This document shows positions 55,350-64,000 of a DNA stretch of 64,000 nucleotides, one piece after another; positions within the stretch are counted from its first letter, which is position 1, and every line of letters starts with the position of its first letter. The DNA is from Leptospira sp. WS58.C1. Lineage in GTDB: Bacteria > Spirochaetota > Leptospiria > Leptospirales > Leptospiraceae. The position numbers and the translations under genes were made by a program. The notes below the pieces were generated by a model, which saw nothing but the letters and a program-made list of their open reading frames with translations, was not told where the DNA came from and did no database searches. The stretch lies in contig NZ_CP162137.1 of assembly GCF_040833995.1 (NCBI RefSeq), positions 760,001 through 824,000 on the forward strand. Reading direction: 5' to 3'.

Positions 55350-56387
55350 ATGAAAGCCGCTGTATTAGAGTCCGGAAAAAGAAATTTGATCATCAAAGAG
55401 GTTCCAATCCCTGATCTCGGTCCGGAACAAGCGAAGGTAAGGATCAAAGCCTGTGGCATCTGCGGTTCCGATCTACATTTAGTATTACATGGAACCTTAA
55501 AGTGTAAACATTATCCTCAGATCCCAGGACATGAAGCTTCCGGTGTAGTGGAAGAAGTGGGAGAAAAAGTCACTCGTTTCAAAAAAGGGGATCGAGTCGT
55601 GATCGCCGCAGGAACCAGTTGCGGAGTATGTTCTCATTGTCTCGCAGGAAGAGAAAATCTTTGCAAGGAGATCGGAGTATTCGGATTTGATCGAGAAGGT
55701 AGTTTCGCAGAATATAATATAGTCGAAGAACGTTATCTCTATCCCCTGCCTGATTCCGTTCCCTTCGAACAAGGTGCGATCTTAGCCGATGCGGTTTCCA
55801 CCCCTTATAATGCGATTAAGTTCAGAGGAAAGATTCAAGACGGAGATACGGTTGCTGTTTTCGGTTGTGGTGGTCTCGGGATCCATGGAGTGGTGATTGC
55901 AAGAGCATTGACAAAAGGTAAAGTGATCGCCTTGGATGTGGATAGGGGAGCCTTGGAAAACGCCGCCGCTTATGGGGCTGATGAAATAGTAAATTTGAGA
56001 GAAGTAAAAAATCCGGGCAAGACCCTAAAGGAAATTTCCAAAGGTGGAGTGGACCTTCTTGCTGATTTTTCCGGAAGAATGACAAATATAGAAGAATCAC
56101 TTCGGGCCATGAACCCCGGAGGAAGAATGGTACTCGTCGGGATTGGAAGAGAGCCTTTAAAATTTGCAATCCCGTTCTCCATTATCGAAAAACAGATCAC
56201 TATTGCGGGCTCTTACGGTTCGGATCGAAGGGCCATCCCGGAATTGATAGATCTTTATGTGCAAGGAAAATTGAATCTAAGCAGATCGATTACGGATATA
56301 AGAAAATTAGAGGACATCAACGAAAGTTTACAAGATTTAGAAGACAGAAAAGGAAATCCGATCCGATTTGTGATCTCTCCCGAATGA
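55350..56387 (+). CDS. Zinc-dependent alcohol dehydrogenase (MDR family)
   Basis: 345 residues. Catalytic zinc site: C37 in CGICGSDLH and the H/E of GHEASGVV. Structural zinc cysteines lie in GTSCGVCSHCLAGRENLC. The Rossmann domain has VAVFGCGGLGIHGVV followed by a VIALDVDRGALE strand; the Asp at the strand end favours NAD+. It oxidises or reduces an alcohol/aldehyde pair; candidates range from primary alcohols to sugar alcohols. GAGGAG precedes the ATG. It may share transcription with the membrane protein gene 63 bases downstream. Confidence 0.92.
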   Translation: MKAAVLESGKRNLIIKEVPIPDLGPEQAKVRIKACGICGSDLHLVLHGTLKCKHYPQIPGHEASGVVEEVGEKVTRFKKGDRVVIAAGTSCGVCSHCLAGRENLCKEIGVFGFDREGSFAEYNIVEERYLYPLPDSVPFEQGAILADAVSTPYNAIKFRGKIQDGDTVAVFGCGGLGIHGVVIARALTKGKVIALDVDRGALENAAAYGADEIVNLREVKNPGKTLKEISKGGVDLLADFSGRMTNIEESLRAMNPGGRMVLVGIGREPLKFAIPFSIIEKQITIAGSYGSDRRAIPELIDLYVQGKLNLSRSITDIRKLEDINESLQDLEDRKGNPIRFVISPE

Positions 56388-56450
56388 TTCCGAAGACGAA
56401 CTTTGCTTGCTATCGTATCCGCTTCTTAAATCCTAACGGATAGATAGCTG

Positions 56451-57185
56451 ATGTTTAAAGAATACTTACAGTACATACTTTCCAGAGGACAGATCCGATT
56501 CATCGTACTCGTTAGATCCGTTTTATTTTTACTAGTATTTAGCGCAATTCCTGCGATACAAGCGGGAGGCGCGGTCGCTTTGGGCGGGATACTGATCGTC
56601 TTAGGGTTACTAGGAACATATGTAGTGAACGGATACGTGATCCGATCGGGAATGGACCCTGCAAGACCGGTGGAATTTTCCAAATACTTTATATTCTTGC
56701 TTACTTTAGCCTTGTTCTTGATTTTATTCTTTTTGATCGTAGCTAGATTGGTGGAACCTTTTTTAGGGACACAATTGCAAGAGTTCTTAAAAAAACAAAG
56801 TACTGAACCGGGCACTCCACTTCCCGCGGAATTTGTTCGATTTTATCTGATATTTGCATTTGTATTGGGGCTTGTTCTTCATCTGATCCTTCCGGTGCTC
56901 TTTTCAAAGCTAAGTTTGATCCAAGGAATAAAAGAATTACCAAGTTGTATCAAACGTTCCGACTATATTGTGGCGGCCTGGACACCTTTCGTGATCATGT
57001 TTGTTCCGGATCTACTGGTTTCTCTTATCTCCAATTCGGAAGAAATGATGGTTTCAATGTTTGGACAAATATTACTGATTGTTATCTTCTTCTTTATGCT
57101 TACATCGGATATTTTTTTGCAATACCCGACGTATTATTTGGTTCGCACAGAGAAGAAGATCGCAGAAGGTCCGGATAACGTTTAA
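56451..57185 (+). CDS. Membrane protein, function unknown
   Basis: 244 residues with six or so hydrophobic helices (about 17-37, 40-60, 78-102, 128-150, 172-195, 200-222) and a charged C-terminus. No motif was recognised. It follows the alcohol dehydrogenase gene by 63 bases and meets the convergent chemotaxis receptor gene with a shared TTAA stop overlap. Confidence 0.65.
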   Translation: MFKEYLQYILSRGQIRFIVLVRSVLFLLVFSAIPAIQAGGAVALGGILIVLGLLGTYVVNGYVIRSGMDPARPVEFSKYFIFLLTLALFLILFFLIVARLVEPFLGTQLQEFLKKQSTEPGTPLPAEFVRFYLIFAFVLGLVLHLILPVLFSKLSLIQGIKELPSCIKRSDYIVAAWTPFVIMFVPDLLVSLISNSEEMMVSMFGQILLIVIFFFMLTSDIFLQYPTYYLVRTEKKIAEGPDNV

Positions 57186-58894
57186 GCTTTCAGGAAGCTC
57201 ATCGTATCTCTTAAACTTTTAGCGATATTTAAAAGTGCCGTTGCACTTCCTGCGATCTCTTCCGAGTTTGCAGCGCTATTCTGGACCGTAACGGAGATAT
57301 TCGAAACTGCGTTTGCAGTCTCGGAGATCGCCACTTTTTGTTCTTTAACTGAAGTTCGGATCTCTTCCGATTTGGTATCCACTTCGTTGACCGCTGTGAT
57401 AATCGTTGCCTTTTTCTCCTGCTGGACTTGCATCGTTGAGACTATATTGTCCGAAGAAAGTTTGATAAAGGAAAGACCCTCCAGGATTTCCGCATAAACT
57501 CTCACACAACTATCCACAAAATTTTTACCCGATTCAATTTCTTGGTTACTCGTGCGGATCAGGCTTTCGATAGTTTTCGTACTTTGATCCGTTTGTTCGG
57601 CGAGTCTTGTGATCTCCGTCGCGACTACCGCGAAACCTTTTCCATGTTCTCCCGCTCTTGCAGCTTCTATAGCCGCATTCAACGCGAGAAGGTTCACTTT
57701 TTCGGAAATTTCCTGGATGATCGCAGTAATCGATCTCATCTCTCCGGAACTAGATTCAATTTTTATCATACTTTCGGAGAGGCTGCCCATATTTTTTTTA
57801 CCGGCCTCCGTTTTGGTATACATATCCGAAATTTTTCCCAAAGAATCGGAAACTGAATCCCCGACTTTCGTGATCAAACTATCCAACTCTTTCATTTCTC
57901 CGGAAAACGAAAGAATAAGTTTATACTGTCCTTCCGCATTCATGGTGACCTGTTCCATACCGGCACTGATCTCTTCGACGGAAGCGGAAATTTCTTCGAC
58001 GGAAGCGGATTCACTTTGCGCATTCTCCGAAAGATATTCGCTGGATTTGGAAAGTTGTTCAGCCGCTACCAAGATAGATTCCGAAAAAGTAAGGATAGAG
58101 GACAACATCTCCTTCACCTTGGACTGAAAATTACGGAACACTAATGATAGAAGGTAGAGTTCGTCTAAATTTCGTTCGTCCTCTTCCACTTCTATTGGAT
58201 GACTAAAATCAGCGTCCCGGATGGAAATTCTGACTCGATTTAAACCTTGCACAAGTCGGATCGAAAATTTAATCGAAGCGTAAAGAATATAAACGAGTGT
58301 CAGCGCCGAAATAGAAAGAAAAACCGTAAGACTAAACGTATATTCCGTCTCCGCTTTTTGGTAGATCTTTTCCGAGATAAACAACTGCACAGAGATCAGC
58401 TTTTCGATATTACCCGCAACGGGGTCTATTTTCGAATACATTTTATTGTCCGCAAAATTTCCCAAACCTTCCTTATCTTTAGCGACCATAAGCGCTCGAA
58501 CTTCTTCCACACTCTTGTCGGCTTCGTCAAATAAAGGTTTCAATTTTTCGATAAGGACTTTTTCTTCCTCCACTAAATGTGTTTGAAGATAGATATTCCA
58601 CTGCAATTTGATCTCCTTCATCGCAGTATCTAGTTTTTCGACACCTTCTTCATACGTGAATGCACCGCTGCGAGTTTTGTGAACACAATCCACAATCGAG
58701 ATCGCGTAATGATCCGAGATCGTTTTTAGCTGTTGTAACGGAATTAATCTATCGTTGCGGATCGTTTCTATATCAGCGATCCGAGAAGCTGAATTGATAA
58801 GAGATAGAGCCAGTATGATTAAAAAAGGAATTAATACTGAAGAGAATAAGATCGCTAATTTTAAATTTAAACTTAGTCGTGAATACCATTTCAT
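57182..58894 (-). CDS. Methyl-accepting chemotaxis protein with 4HB sensor
   Basis: 570 residues. Helix 1 (about 12-34), a periplasmic four-helix bundle (about 35-190, with the conserved-looking [20 protein letters not shown]), helix 2 (about 193-215), a HAMP-like segment, then the signalling hairpin whose tip is [20 protein letters not shown] (about 395-414) followed by [13 protein letters not shown]. The receptor reports ligand binding to CheA/CheW and so steers motility, in keeping with a motile spirochaete. The ATG has GGAGGG and an extended -10 (TGCTATACT) closely upstream. Confidence 0.93.
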   Translation of the reverse strand: MKWYSRLSLNLKLAILFSSVLIPFLIILALSLINSASRIADIETIRNDRLIPLQQLKTISDHYAISIVDCVHKTRSGAFTYEEGVEKLDTAMKEIKLQWNIYLQTHLVEEEKVLIEKLKPLFDEADKSVEEVRALMVAKDKEGLGNFADNKMYSKIDPVAGNIEKLISVQLFISEKIYQKAETEYTFSLTVFLSISALTLVYILYASIKFSIRLVQGLNRVRISIRDADFSHPIEVEEDERNLDELYLLSLVFRNFQSKVKEMLSSILTFSESILVAAEQLSKSSEYLSENAQSESASVEEISASVEEISAGMEQVTMNAEGQYKLILSFSGEMKELDSLITKVGDSVSDSLGKISDMYTKTEAGKKNMGSLSESMIKIESSSGEMRSITAIIQEISEKVNLLALNAAIEAARAGEHGKGFAVVATEITRLAEQTDQSTKTIESLIRTSNQEIESGKNFVDSCVRVYAEILEGLSFIKLSSDNIVSTMQVQQEKKATIITAVNEVDTKSEEIRTSVKEQKVAISETANAVSNISVTVQNSAANSEEIAGSATALLNIAKSLRDTMSFLKA

Positions 58895-59224
58895 GAAAAC
58901 CCTCCGGGCGGGGAGTATAGCACAGAATGGAATATTAATCGAGCAAATTAGAACACTTTCACCAACTAAATCAAAGAAATGATTTTTTAGGGAAGAATTT
59001 ATTTCACACGGGGCATGTCATTTTTCGAATTTAGACAAAATCCATTTTAGTATACGAAATAGAATGTACCACATAGAGACAACTTTATGTTCACTGAATT
59101 GGGATTGCTGGTGTCTCTGTAGCGCTTGCTATAGGCTTGACAGGTTCGGATTAACCACTAATATCGGAGATCAAGCCCCCTGGCTTTATATAATACGAAC
59201 GTTATAAAAAGGGAGAGGCGGTAA
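58895..59224. other. 330-base divergent control region
   Basis: It holds the short leader of the chemotaxis receptor gene (minus strand, extended -10 near 58914-58922) and, at the right, the promoter of the next gene. The 200 bases between show nothing recognisable. Confidence 0.55.
59137..59164 (+). promoter_or_regulatory. Strong sigma-70-type promoter
   Basis: TTGACA (59137-59142), 16-base spacer, TAATAT (59159-59164), 60 bases before the ATG at 59225. Among promoters seen in the window this is the closest to consensus. Confidence 0.65.
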
Positions 59225-60724
59225 ATGAGCCTTTTGAAACAAAAAATAGAAAGAGAAAGAAAATCCGGGAAACTGCTGCTCCGTTTGCTAATCCTAGCAT
59301 TTGTTATTTGCGGATCTGCTCTGTCCTTATCCGCTGCGTTTTCCTTAAAACAGATCCCGGATTCTATAGGTCCTGATGGACGTAATATCTCCAGGCAGTT
59401 CTTCCAATTTTTGAAAACTGCAATCATCAAAAATAAATATGACGGAAGAGCGGAAGGTTTTCATAAATACCTGGATCGTTCCTTGGAAAGATTCGAATTA
59501 AAAAACCTGTTTAATTCCGAATATATGACAAAGGATAATAACGGGCAACATTACGTTACTTATCGGGGACGATTCGCCAACGACGGTTATAAGGTAAGTC
59601 TAGAAAACGTAAGAATGAAGGAGGTTCCAATTCCAAATTTCGGTGATTTTACCGCCGAGTTTTCGTTAAAACATAATCCGAATCCAACGTATGGCGGGAA
59701 CTCTTACTCCGGAAATTTGGACGTTCTTACGCATATGGGACCATTCACTCATAAACATGGATTGAGTGCAATGGACTCGGGATTACACTTTTTAGATTCG
59801 AATAATCTGAAATCCATCACTGCACCGGAGACAACTTCTTTCAAAAAAATTAAGGACCCGGATGCAAGAAAGGCAATTAACGATTTTACGGAATCATTTC
59901 CCGCCCTTGCAAAGTTTATGGGTTACTATTTCGGTTTGGATTCTTTGTTAAAGGTCCAACAGGATGGAAAACTCCCCGGTGTTACGGCGTTTACATTCGA
60001 GGGAAACATAGAACAGACCTTGATGAGGGATTATCCGGATCTAGGCGATTATCTGGACGATATCAAATATTTAGGTTTTATTAAATTAAGAATTACGAAT
60101 GTTTCCGGAAGATCATTGGCGGAATTTGCGATAGAATCTAAAACCAGGGAGATCCGTTTCAAGTTTTTCACGTTGAACGGAAAAGTAATCCCTTACGATA
60201 CTAAGGGTAATTTTTATCCCCAAGAGGCTTTCACTCTTAATTCTCTTTCCGAGTTTCCTTTTGTAGTAAAAGCAAGTTTAGAAGCTAATTTATACGGTCT
60301 GGTTTTGGAGAACAACGACGTTCAATTGCTTGGCAGATTCACCAATACGGCAACTTCCGGAGTTCTAAATTTAAAAATAACTAAAATAGAAGAATTTGAC
60401 GTGAGTGGTGCTTTTGGTTACTTTGCACCTTCTTGGGCGATCAATCTATTTATTCCCGGTAATCTTCAGTCAATTATCTACGAGTTTACCGAAACTTTGG
60501 TAAAGGCGAATAATGGGAAAGGGACAAGCATCGTATTGAGATGGGATCGAGACTCTTCTAAAACAGCTATGAGGACCCATATCGAAACGGAATTTTTGGA
60601 TAATTTTTTCATCCGATTCGGTTTAAAGATCTGGAATCATAAGGTTCTTCCTGATGAAGATGCTAAAGACGATATCAGAGCTGTACTTTCCAAAACAATC
60701 GATCTATTGTTAAAAGGAATTTAA
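59225..60724 (+). CDS. Exported protein of unknown function
   Basis: 499 residues. A basic N-terminus (KQKIERERKSGK) and a hydrophobic signal (LLLRLLILAFVICGSALSLS) precede a large strand-rich mature part without membrane segments. The C-terminal half has amphipathic strands ending in ELLDNFFIRFG-like segments, possibly an outer membrane or periplasmic protein. No motif was recognised. It has its own strong promoter and a hairpin terminator, so it is a single transcript. Confidence 0.7.
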   Translation: MSLLKQKIERERKSGKLLLRLLILAFVICGSALSLSAAFSLKQIPDSIGPDGRNISRQFFQFLKTAIIKNKYDGRAEGFHKYLDRSLERFELKNLFNSEYMTKDNNGQHYVTYRGRFANDGYKVSLENVRMKEVPIPNFGDFTAEFSLKHNPNPTYGGNSYSGNLDVLTHMGPFTHKHGLSAMDSGLHFLDSNNLKSITAPETTSFKKIKDPDARKAINDFTESFPALAKFMGYYFGLDSLLKVQQDGKLPGVTAFTFEGNIEQTLMRDYPDLGDYLDDIKYLGFIKLRITNVSGRSLAEFAIESKTREIRFKFFTLNGKVIPYDTKGNFYPQEAFTLNSLSEFPFVVKASLEANLYGLVLENNDVQLLGRFTNTATSGVLNLKITKIEEFDVSGAFGYFAPSWAINLFIPGNLQSIIYEFTETLVKANNGKGTSIVLRWDRDSSKTAMRTHIETEFLDNFFIRFGLKIWNHKVLPDEDAKDDIRAVLSKTIDLLLKGI

Positions 60725-60790
60725 CAATTTAATGATCGAAACAAATCAGACCCAAATGGTCGAAATAAAATCATAAAAGATCAACTTTTT

Positions 60791-60814
60791 AAGGCTCACA
60801 GTTATGTGAGCTTT
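60791..60814 (+). terminator. Terminator after the exported protein gene
   Basis: AAGGCTCACA and TGTGAGCTTT form a ten-pair hairpin with a GTTA loop, followed by GGTTTTCC. It stands between convergent genes (ends at 60724 and 60827). Confidence 0.65.
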
Positions 60815-60826
60815 GGTTTTCCTGTT

Positions 60827-61456
60827 TTAATACAATTTCCAAACGTTTTCTTTTGCAGCTTGTCCCTTTAATCCTCCTGCCATTTCCCGGCTTAGAAGAT
60901 TAACTAAATTGAAAGTGTCTTTATAGTGTTGGCTTACTTCTTCCGCTGAAATGGAAAAAGGAGGACCGGCCATTTTGGATTGGTCGTATTCAAAAGTGAT
61001 CAAAAGTTGAGGCGCTTGATTGGTAATCTTTGCTAAATGAGCGGAATAACGAACCCTCGTCTCTCGGGGGAGGGCTACTAAGGCTGCTCTATCATAAACT
61101 GCATCCACAGGACCTAAGGTCTCTTTGGATAAATCGAATATGTCCCCCACGAAAATATCTATACCCTTGGCACTGTAAAGAGTGAGTTTGTCCACTTTAG
61201 AAATTTCAGGTTCCACTCCTAACTCTTGGAATAGTTGCTGGACCGCCATCTCGACGAGTTCCGCGCCGGCGATCCTATATCCGTTGGAAAGAAGCCAGGT
61301 TATATCCAATGTTTTTCCGCATAATGGAATAAAGATACGGCTATCTTTTGCCAAAGAAAGTTCTTTGAAATATTTAAGTAGAAGCGGGTTTGTCTCGGCT
61401 TCGTGGAAGGGGATATTATTCTCTTTCCATCTGCTTAACCAAAAGTCTTTTTCCAT
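60827..61456 (-). CDS. tpm: Thiopurine S-methyltransferase family protein
   Basis: 209 residues from the ATG at 61454-61456, chosen because AGAGGGGA lies six bases in front; the frame is open to 61534. Family marks: EKDFWLSRWKENNIPFHEAE at the start, RIFIPLCGKTLDITWLL (SAM-binding motif I with the PLCGK core), VELVEMA, VDAVYDRAALVALPRETR and LLITFEYDQSKMAGPPFSIS. Bacterial members methylate selenium or tellurium oxyanions and thiols. It lies between the exported protein gene and the macrodomain gene, on the opposite strand from both. Confidence 0.93.
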   Translation of the reverse strand: MEKDFWLSRWKENNIPFHEAETNPLLLKYFKELSLAKDSRIFIPLCGKTLDITWLLSNGYRIAGAELVEMAVQQLFQELGVEPEISKVDKLTLYSAKGIDIFVGDIFDLSKETLGPVDAVYDRAALVALPRETRVRYSAHLAKITNQAPQLLITFEYDQSKMAGPPFSISAEEVSQHYKDTFNLVNLLSREMAGGLKGQAAKENVWKLY

Positions 61457-61789
61457 TTGTAATCCCCTCTGGTTTGAACTCCGTAAATTTGTAAGCGCTC
61501 CTATCCATAATATTCGTTCTTGAGAACCTGGCAAGACTTTCAGATGGAAAAGAAGGCGGAGAGCACGGACTGTTTAAATTGGTAGCTCCCCCCTTTTTCA
61601 TTTTATAACAGTCCGTATTCTCTCTTTTTTATAAAATACCTATTATTTTATTCTAAATATTTCGCAGATCCTGGCATTCTGACCTTATCTTTCGCCAAAC
61701 AGCCGATATAATCCAAAGTCATTATTAAACGAATTATGAAAATAAAATATAAATTTTCCTTGCAAGAGATCCTTTTTTGGTCTCTTTAA
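61457..61789. other. 333-base gap with a long inverted repeat
   Basis: ACGGACTGTT (61565-61574) and AACAGTCCGT (61607-61616) are perfect ten-base complements around a 32-base loop with CTCCCCCCTTTTT; CTCTTTTTT follows on the plus strand. Nothing else is recognisable. It may be a terminator or small RNA hairpin between the divergent tpm and macrodomain genes. Confidence 0.45.
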
Positions 61790-62347
61790 ATGACGATGGA
61801 AATTTTTGTTTGGAAAGGCGATATTACGTCCGTTCAAACGGATGTTGTGGTAAACGCTGCCAATTCTTCCTTATCTGGGGGAGGCGGTGTGGATGGGGCC
61901 ATTCATAGGGTAGGTGGGCCGAAGATTATGGAGGAATGTAGGATATTAAAGATCAAAAAATATCCGAATGGTCTTCCTACCGGTCAATGTATTCTTACTT
62001 CCGGAGGGCAACTTCCTGCTAAGTATGTGATCCATGCTGTGGGTCCTGTTTGGAAGGGAGGAGATTATCAAGAAGCTTCTCTATTAGAAACCTGTTATAG
62101 GAATATTTTGCAGTTATCGTCGGATCGTGCGTTCGAATCGATTGCGGTCCCTAGTATCAGCACAGGGATTTATGCTTATCCAAAAGAATTAGCGACTCCA
62201 ATTGCGATACGGACCATTCTAGAACATAAGGATCAGTTTCCTAGAAAGTTGATATTTGTATGTTTCGATCAGGAAACAAAGGAGATATATGAGGAAATTC
62301 TAAACCAGTCCGGAGTCAATTTTAAGGAAGGAATTTCTTATTTTTAA
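61790..62347 (+). CDS. Macrodomain protein (O-acetyl-ADP-ribose deacetylase type)
   Basis: 185 residues. Macrodomain marks: VVVNAANSSLSGGGGVDGAI (about 22-41) with the ribose-binding loop, ILTSGGQLPAKYVIHAVGP and the second phosphate loop IAVPSISTGIYAYP. Close to the YmdB group, which hydrolyses O-acetyl-ADP-ribose and mono-ADP-ribose on proteins. The start is ATG ACG ATG; the ribosome site is weak. It converges with the esterase gene with four bases between stops. Confidence 0.92.
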   Translation: MTMEIFVWKGDITSVQTDVVVNAANSSLSGGGGVDGAIHRVGGPKIMEECRILKIKKYPNGLPTGQCILTSGGQLPAKYVIHAVGPVWKGGDYQEASLLETCYRNILQLSSDRAFESIAVPSISTGIYAYPKELATPIAIRTILEHKDQFPRKLIFVCFDQETKEIYEEILNQSGVNFKEGISYF

Positions 62348-62351
62348 TATA

Positions 62352-63869
62352 TTACAAGCCTATGCCTGCCGCTCCTCCGCAGGTAGTATACAAATCTTGT
62401 TTCGGATTTAACGTATAAGATTCATCGGAAGTCGCCTTTCCTAAATTTCCATTGATCGTGCTATCGAACAGATTCGTATTCACACAAGATCCGGAAGCAT
62501 CATTACATTGAACATTTGCGGGTGGACTTGCTCCATTTGCCAAAGTATTCAACCAAGAGGAGAACTTAATTCCTCCGCTATTTAAAGAATACATATCGTT
62601 ATACGTGGTGATCGTATGAACGTCACCGGGACCTATATAGTATCTGAAATTGGACTGGGAACTAGCGTCCTTCATTTTGGAAACTGCCTGTTTAGACCAA
62701 TCACAAGTAGTATAATCGTTAGAGCTGGAAGAATTTCCGTCCGGTACTGAACTTCCGTCGCTGTCCCCGTAGATGACAGAATAAAATTTTCCCGCTTGGT
62801 AAGGGTCGGCAGTTGTCGCATTGGAATAGGTTAAACTGGTATTATTGATCTTGTTGATCTGGCCCATCACATGATAAAAGAATCTTTGGTTCCCATCGAA
62901 CAAGGCGGTATATTGTCCGAGTACATCTCCCGAATATTCGGTCGCCACCTTTTTGAAAAAGTCATTGATAGAAGGTGAACCTGTAGTGGCGTAATTTGCC
63001 CCGATGCCATTCACCCAAATCGGAAGATTGGAAGAAGAAAAGCCGGTCCCATTTCCGATGCCGTTCGTTTCTACGCCCCAGGAACTTTCTAGCAGTGGAA
63101 AAAATGCAGGACCGATTGTATGAGCGGAAGTAGGCACTACGGCATTAGATGCATCGGATAACATTCTGACCTTAGCACTCGGATCAATTGTGGTTACAGT
63201 CTCTCGAATAATAGGATAATTTAAGATCGCTCCGTAACCTCCGGCGCTTTGACCGGTCACAAAAACCCGGTCCAATTGCGGATAGGAATTTTGGATAAAT
63301 TTCAGAACGGAAATTACATTATCATACCCATGATGTTGGATGGTCCCGCTTGTATACGTTTTGTCCTTACTTCCGATATGAAGATCACCTGTGCAATACG
63401 GGACAAAAATGATATCATAATCTTTGAACGGGTTCGCAGCCACGGATTGATCGATGATCCCTTTGAATAAAAGGTCTAAGGCAAAATCCGGGATCACATT
63501 CAATTGATTGAAATAAGTGACCGTATTACTTCCGAAACAGTTTGCATTGTCCCAACAGGCTCCTCCACCCATGAAGTTGATCAGAAGTTTTTTGTTATTC
63601 GCAGCAACGGTCTTTCTGAAAAAATAAAAGTTTACATTCCCTTCCGTGCCGCTGCATTTCGGATCAAAAGTCGCAGTGTATGTATATGGTGTTGCGCCGT
63701 GATCCACTTGTGTAGTAAAGGTCCCAGGTTCCGGAGTGATCCTCGCGAACGGGGTTGTGACCAGATCTATAATGAATGCGGTAGCAAGAAGTTCCTGGGT
63801 ATTATCTTTCTCTTTCGTGCAATAGATTTGAGTGAATAATAGTGCAATGATAAAATACCGGATTTTCAT
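62352..63869 (-). CDS. Pectinacetylesterase/Notum-family lipoprotein
   Basis: 505 residues. The signal peptide ends LLFTQIYC, with the lipid cysteine at 17 and a tyrosine before it. The mature part is the pectinacetylesterase-like alpha/beta hydrolase: LINFMGGGACWDN (oxyanion loop), FVPYCTGDLHIG, the nucleophile elbow VTGQSAGGYGAIL, and GPGDVHTITTY near the end with the catalytic histidine. It would deacylate an external glycan or lipid-modified substrate. The upstream sequence runs to the window edge without another gene seen. Confidence 0.87.
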   Translation of the reverse strand: MKIRYFIIALLFTQIYCTKEKDNTQELLATAFIIDLVTTPFARITPEPGTFTTQVDHGATPYTYTATFDPKCSGTEGNVNFYFFRKTVAANNKKLLINFMGGGACWDNANCFGSNTVTYFNQLNVIPDFALDLLFKGIIDQSVAANPFKDYDIIFVPYCTGDLHIGSKDKTYTSGTIQHHGYDNVISVLKFIQNSYPQLDRVFVTGQSAGGYGAILNYPIIRETVTTIDPSAKVRMLSDASNAVVPTSAHTIGPAFFPLLESSWGVETNGIGNGTGFSSSNLPIWVNGIGANYATTGSPSINDFFKKVATEYSGDVLGQYTALFDGNQRFFYHVMGQINKINNTSLTYSNATTADPYQAGKFYSVIYGDSDGSSVPDGNSSSSNDYTTCDWSKQAVSKMKDASSQSNFRYYIGPGDVHTITTYNDMYSLNSGGIKFSSWLNTLANGASPPANVQCNDASGSCVNTNLFDSTINGNLGKATSDESYTLNPKQDLYTTCGGAAGIGL

Positions 63870-64000
63870 AACGAAATGTACCGCCTAAACCAATGGAAAC
63901 TTTCACTACAGCGTTCCCAAACTTGCCGCATTAGGACATATAAAGATAAACGTTGCACCAATTGCCTTCCGATTATAGTTTATTCCCGGTTTATAGAATG
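63870..64000. other. 131-base edge region, no gene seen
   Basis: The upstream region of the esterase gene to the window edge. No open frame, RNA or clear promoter could be supported. Confidence 0.5.

Noticed and set aside
57609..58127. 172-residue plus-strand frame inside the chemotaxis receptor gene
   Set aside because: Repetitive Ser/Glu content mirrors the coiled coil on the real strand.

Overview
The window looks like a chromosomal segment of a Leptospira-type spirochaete. The base composition is moderately AT-rich. Many short operons face each other. There are several predicted lipoproteins whose lipobox ends in unusual residues before the cysteine (ISYC, QIYC, QVQC), and signalling proteins of the 7TMR-DISM, tandem histidine kinase and MCP types. 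The genus is an inference from gene content and style; the species cannot be told.

Bases 1-6350 form a small defence island. On the minus strand runs a type I restriction-modification operon, hsdM-hsdS-(reader/nuclease gene)-hsdR, with hsdR cut off by the left edge. The extra gene joins a PUA/EVE-like region to a NucS-like PD-(D/E)XK nuclease. Divergent from it on the plus strand is a three-gene toxin-antitoxin-chaperone module: a HigB-like toxin, a HigA-like antitoxin with a C-terminal tail, and a SecB-like chaperone. A perfect 16-bp palindrome lies just upstream of the toxin.

Bases 6351-20372 hold a MATE exporter, a fatty acid hydroxylase-type membrane enzyme, a diiron-type hydrolase, an NmrA-like reductase divergent from a TetR regulator, a GFA protein, and a lipoprotein/membrane protein/TetR cluster. 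The cluster promoter contains an operator resembling the LmrA/QdoR box. An ABC-F protein, a small DMT transporter and a divergent pair of alkyl-DNA repair proteins (AlkC-like, AlkZ-like) follow. GC-rich structured repeats sit at 6642-6782, 15277-15421 and 17125-17336.

Bases 20374-37771 hold a lipoprotein hydrolase, a split proline-catabolism pair (proline dehydrogenase and P5C dehydrogenase), a DUF3095 protein, a CzcA/TolC metal-efflux operon with a small Cys-rich leader protein, a TfoX-N protein with a lysine-rich tail, a large flavin/ferredoxin membrane fusion, a PaiB-like flavoprotein and a PQQ-type sugar dehydrogenase. Two tRNA genes (Ala-TGC, Ile-GAT) follow at 37837-38067.

Bases 38172-53248 are rich in signalling: a 7TMR-DISM histidine kinase, a NarL-type response regulator, a cyclic-nucleotide-binding protein and two tandem paralogous histidine kinases. 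Between them lies an operon of an SMP-30-like protein, an acyl-CoA dehydrogenase, an APH-type kinase, a DUF6285 protein and a histidine phosphatase. The remainder carries detoxification and metabolic genes (GST, MAPEG, thioesterase, zinc alcohol dehydrogenase, TPMT, macrodomain), a chemotaxis receptor and a pectinacetylesterase-like lipoprotein.

No rRNA, CRISPR array, transposase or phage gene was seen. All functional calls come from motif recognition by eye, without database searches.
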